A stretch of 64,000 nucleotides of DNA from Alteromonas indica (GTDB taxonomy: Bacteria > Pseudomonadota > Gammaproteobacteria > Enterobacterales > Alteromonadaceae): positions 186,001 through 250,000 of the forward strand of contig PYVY01000007.1 of NCBI GenBank assembly GCA_003056425.1, in the 5' to 3' direction. This document shows positions 60,780-64,000 of this stretch, piece by piece (positions within the stretch are counted from its first letter, which is position 1; each line of letters starts with the position of its first letter). Under the pieces are notes generated by a model. That model saw only the letters and a list, made by a program, of their open reading frames with translations. It was not told where the DNA came from and did not search any database. The translations under genes were made by a program, and so were the position numbers.

Positions 60780-62945
60780 ATGCAAATTGAGCAACAATTG
60801 GCGTGGGCCAGCTGTGCGAATCCGTTCTTTACACTGGGACCTAAACCAACGCCAGAAGGTGTGCATATTTGCGTATGGCGACCGGATGCATCTGCAGTAG
60901 ATATCAGCCTTGCCGGTAGTGACAAGATTATTGCCTCGCTGACGCCATCTGAACATGAGGGCTTCTTTAGCGGGGTAGTAAAGCAGCTTGATATTACCTC
61001 GACCTATCATCTACATTTGCACACCGAATATGGTCCTGTCGTGATTGCTGACCCTTACCAGTTTCAGGAACTGGCTTTTCACGCGGTACACTTTATTGAC
61101 CACAGCCCAGCGAACTTATACCAGCAAGCCGGCGCCCAGATTATTGCACTGGATGAACAACAAAACGCCACGCGGTTTTGCGTCTTTGCCCCAAATGCCA
61201 GTGCGGTTTCAGTGATTGGTGACTTTAACCGCTGGGATGGCCGCTTGCATCCTATGCAAAAAACCGACATGGGATACTGGGTACTGATTATCCCCCAGGT
61301 GGCGCCCGGAGACCGGTATAAATTTCAAATAAAAGATGGCTATGGTAATGCATTACCGCATAAGGCCGATCCGTTAGGGTATCAGGCCGAACAGTATCCG
61401 TCGCATGCATCGGTAGTATATGACCATAGCGCCTATACCTGGAATGATGAGCAATGGATGGCTGACCGTGGATATGACAAATATCACCGGCCAATGAGTG
61501 TTTATGAAGTGCATCTGGGTTCCTGGCGCCGGCCTGATGACGGGCGTCGTTACCTGAGTTATCACGACTTGGCTGAAACCCTAATCCCTTACGCCGTAGA
61601 GATGGGCTATACCCATCTTGAACTGCTGCCGGTATCTGAATTTCCGTTTGACGGTTCATGGGGTTATCAACCGGTAGGCTTATTCGCCCCCACTAGCCGT
61701 TTTGGTAATCCGGATGACTTTAAGTATTTTGTCGATCAATGCCACCAACATGGGTTAGGCGTTATTATCGATTGGGTGCCCGCGCATTTTCCCGAAGACG
61801 GCCACGGCCTGGCGCGCTTTGACGGTAGCCATGTCTATGAATACGACGACCCACGCCGCGGATGGCATCCAGACTGGAATTCATGTATTTATGATTTCGG
61901 CAAAGACACGGTCCGCCAGTTTTTGGTAGCTAATGCGCTTTATTGGCTGGATAAGTTCCATATAGACGGTCTGCGCGTTGATGCGGTGGCATCCATGCTC
62001 TATCTGGATTATTCGCGTAACGAGGGCGAATGGATACCTAATGTGGATGGCGGCAATCAGAATTATGAGGCCATCAGCCTGCTACGTTGGATGAACGAAG
62101 AAGTATACCGCCAATTTCCAGATGCTATGACCATCGCCGAGGAGTCTACCTCGTTTCCTGGCGTGTCACGACCTGTGTCTTCCGGCGGGTTGGGTTTCGG
62201 CTTCAAATGGAACATGGGATGGATGCATGACTCATTGCATTACATTAGTAAAGATCCGGCGTATCGCCGTTATCATCATGGCGAAATGACGTTCAGTATG
62301 GTTTATGCGTTTGATGAGAATTTTGTGCTGCCGATTTCCCATGATGAGGTCGTCCATGGCAAAGGCAGTATGCTGGAAAAAATGCCTGGTGATGAGTGGC
62401 AGGCCGCCGCCAGTTTGCGTAGTTACGCCAGCTTTATGTATGGCCACCCGGGTAAAAAACTTAATTTTATGGGTAACGAATTGGCCCAGTATAGCGAATG
62501 GAACCACGATAGCTCGCTGGATTGGCACCTGTTAGATTTTCCTAAGCACAAAGGAATGCAAACGCTGTATAAGACACTTAATCAGCTTTACCGTTTGCAC
62601 CCGGCGTTGTTTGAATTGGATCATGATCCGGCAGGGTTTAGCTGGGTTGATCACCACAATGCTGACCAAAGTGTTATTTCGTTTGTCCGTAACAGTATCG
62701 ACAAACGCCAGCAGGTTTATGTGATAAGCAATATGACGCCAACACCCCGGGATATGTTCAGAATAGGGGTAGAGCGGCCCGGCGATTACGAGCTTATTTT
62801 AAATTCTGATGATACGACGTTTTGGGGAAGTGGCTATCATACGATGGTAAGAGCCAGCGCTGAACAGGTAAGCTGGAACGGCCTGCCATACTCTATTGAA
62901 ATTAACCTGCCGCCGCTGGCGACGGTTTTCTGGATGATTAAATAA
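60780..62945 (+). CDS. glgB: 1,4-alpha-glucan branching enzyme
   Basis: GlgB makes the alpha-1,6 branches of glycogen. The 721-aa protein (E. coli 728) has an N1 domain (~1-110), a CBM48 domain (~115-215; FCVFAPNASAVSVIGDFNRWDG) and the GH13 barrel: LELLPVSEFPFDGSWGYQ (~280), the nucleophile Asp in IDGLRVDAVASMLYLD (~400), the acid Glu in TIAEESTSFPGVS (~452) and the final Asp in PISHDEVVHGKGSM (~520). AGGAG lies six bases before the ATG. It is followed after nine bases by glgX. Confidence 0.97.
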   Translation: MQIEQQLAWASCANPFFTLGPKPTPEGVHICVWRPDASAVDISLAGSDKIIASLTPSEHEGFFSGVVKQLDITSTYHLHLHTEYGPVVIADPYQFQELAFHAVHFIDHSPANLYQQAGAQIIALDEQQNATRFCVFAPNASAVSVIGDFNRWDGRLHPMQKTDMGYWVLIIPQVAPGDRYKFQIKDGYGNALPHKADPLGYQAEQYPSHASVVYDHSAYTWNDEQWMADRGYDKYHRPMSVYEVHLGSWRRPDDGRRYLSYHDLAETLIPYAVEMGYTHLELLPVSEFPFDGSWGYQPVGLFAPTSRFGNPDDFKYFVDQCHQHGLGVIIDWVPAHFPEDGHGLARFDGSHVYEYDDPRRGWHPDWNSCIYDFGKDTVRQFLVANALYWLDKFHIDGLRVDAVASMLYLDYSRNEGEWIPNVDGGNQNYEAISLLRWMNEEVYRQFPDAMTIAEESTSFPGVSRPVSSGGLGFGFKWNMGWMHDSLHYISKDPAYRRYHHGEMTFSMVYAFDENFVLPISHDEVVHGKGSMLEKMPGDEWQAAASLRSYASFMYGHPGKKLNFMGNELAQYSEWNHDSSLDWHLLDFPKHKGMQTLYKTLNQLYRLHPALFELDHDPAGFSWVDHHNADQSVISFVRNSIDKRQQVYVISNMTPTPRDMFRIGVERPGDYELILNSDDTTFWGSGYHTMVRASAEQVSWNGLPYSIEINLPPLATVFWMIK

Positions 62946-62954
62946 GGTAATGCT

Positions 62955-64000
62955 GTGAACGTATCCGTGAATCAAAAACTGGTTCAGTCTGAAGGCCAGC
63001 CTGAACCACTGGGCGCTCATGTTACCTCGCAAGGGGTGAACTTTGCAGTATACAGCCCGGATGCTAATGCAGTCGTATTATGCTTGTACAGCACTGACAC
63101 CGAAGAGCCTATCGCTGAGATACCCCTGGCAAGCAAAACCGGCGATATCTGGCATGGGCTGGTGCATGGTCTGGGCCATCGCCAATTGTATGCGTATCGG
63201 GTAGACCGTGGACACAGTGAACTGTTGACCTCGCCGGCGGATAAGTTACTTATCGACCCATACGCAAAGGTACTGAGCCGGCCGATTCACTGGAACGCCC
63301 GACAGTATTTGAATGACTCACATTTCATGATTCCTAAGTGTCTGGTCACCGATAGCCAGGTGGTTACCAAGTCGCGGCCGCCCGCACCGGGCTATCAGCC
63401 TCATGAGCGAATTATTTATGAAACCCATGTTAAGGGATTAACTAAACAGCATCCTGATGTGCCAAAAGCACAGCAGGGAAAGTACTTAGGTGCATGTCAC
63501 CCGGTGATCCTGGCTCACTTAAAGAGCCTGGGGGTGACCACCGTGCAATTTATGCCGCTGGCGTCATTTATGCCAGAACCCTACATCACCGAAAAAGGGA
63601 TGACGAACTACTGGGGTTATAATCCGGTTAACTTCTTTGCCCCCGAACCACGCTATGCCCAGGCTGATGCCTTAGGGGAGATTCGAACGATGGTAGACCG
63701 CTATCACGAAGCCGGATTGGAAGTGATAGTCGACGTAGTGATGAACCATACCGCCGAAGGGGGGAAAGGGGGGCCGGTACTGTCATTCAAAGGATTCAGC
63801 CCGTTCCAGTCTTACTTATACGAACAGGCGCCGAACGGCGAGTTGTTTTTTTCCAACCATTCAGGCTGTGGAAACACCGTCAATACTGCCCAGCCGATGA
63901 TGATGAAACTGATTCTGGACGCTTTACGGTTCTGGATGGAAATAATAGGTGTTGATGGTTTCAGGTTTGACCTGGCAGTTAGCCTTGGTCGTGAGCCGCA
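62955..64000 (+). CDS. glgX: Glycogen debranching enzyme GlgX, 3' end outside window
   Basis: From GTG 62955 the frame stays open to the window edge (348 codons). The start sequence (VNQKLVQSEGQPEPLGAHVT) leads to a CBM48 domain (SQGVNFAVYSPDANAVVLCL) and then the GH13 isoamylase barrel: YETHVKGLTKQHPDVP, NYWGYNPVNFFAPEPRYA, VIVDVVMNHTAEGG and the catalytic region GVDGFRFDLAVSLGRE at the very end. GlgX removes branches left by glycogen phosphorylase. AAGG about eight bases upstream supports the GTG start, nine bases after glgB. The other glg genes probably follow outside the window. Confidence 0.94.
   Translation, partial: MNVSVNQKLVQSEGQPEPLGAHVTSQGVNFAVYSPDANAVVLCLYSTDTEEPIAEIPLASKTGDIWHGLVHGLGHRQLYAYRVDRGHSELLTSPADKLLIDPYAKVLSRPIHWNARQYLNDSHFMIPKCLVTDSQVVTKSRPPAPGYQPHERIIYETHVKGLTKQHPDVPKAQQGKYLGACHPVILAHLKSLGVTTVQFMPLASFMPEPYITEKGMTNYWGYNPVNFFAPEPRYAQADALGEIRTMVDRYHEAGLEVIVDVVMNHTAEGGKGGPVLSFKGFSPFQSYLYEQAPNGELFFSNHSGCGNTVNTAQPMMMKLILDALRFWMEIIGVDGFRFDLAVSLGREP

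Overview
The window looks like a stretch of a marine gammaproteobacterial chromosome, most likely order Alteromonadales. This is inferred from the gene complement and gene order, not from a search: hexR facing zwf-pgl-edd-glk-eda, cspD/clpS/clpA beside infA-bpt-aat-trxB, rluE facing a monomeric NADP isocitrate dehydrogenase gene, mnmA-hflD-purB, gapA-yeaD, and sppA facing ydjA. No rRNA, tRNA, insertion sequence, transposase, phage or CRISPR feature was seen.

Layout. (1) 1-5250: a TPR-sulfotransferase truncated by the window edge, then ppsR and ppsA, which are divergent. (2) 5250-6314: about 1 kb without genes, carrying eight copies of an 8-bp tandem repeat and an AT-rich leader. (3) 6315-19319: a one-strand, visibly AT-rich exopolysaccharide (EPS) locus of 13 genes (priming transferase, polymerase, glycosyltransferases, a secreted heparinase-like lyase, short OPX export protein, Wzc-type kinase, flippase, two acyl-modifying enzymes). 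(4) 19379-31492: housekeeping and accessory genes (ABC exporter, small PGPGW-like protein, ydiJ, GNAT, roxA, membrane-bound class III cyclase, purB, hflD, mnmA, rluE). (5) 31883-43117: icd, a 1.5-kb gene-free gap with three tandem copies of a ~253-bp repeat, cspD, clpS-clpA, infA, bpt-aat, trxB, yfbV, sprT. (6) 43425-46828: sppA, a ~1-kb gap with short tandem repeats, ydjA. (7) 46906-64000: central carbon and glycogen metabolism: pyk, hexR, zwf-pgl-edd-glk-eda, yeaD, gapA, malQ, glgB and the start of glgX.

The metabolic genes form a coherent set. Glucose from malQ/glgX/glgB glycogen turnover is phosphorylated by glk, passes through zwf, pgl, edd and eda (Entner-Doudoroff), then gapA and pyk, while ppsA runs the gluconeogenic step and ppsR controls PpsA. 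I found near-consensus HexR operators in front of zwf, hexR, pyk, gapA/malQ and ppsR/ppsA, so much of this set is probably one KDPG-responsive regulon.

Most unusual parts: the AT-rich EPS locus with its built-in lyase and short export protein, the triple ~253-bp repeat, and several unrelated short tandem repeats (8, 12 and 13 bp) in gene-free gaps. The sequence does not show a clearly new biological system; the EPS locus and the long repeat are the best candidates for follow-up.
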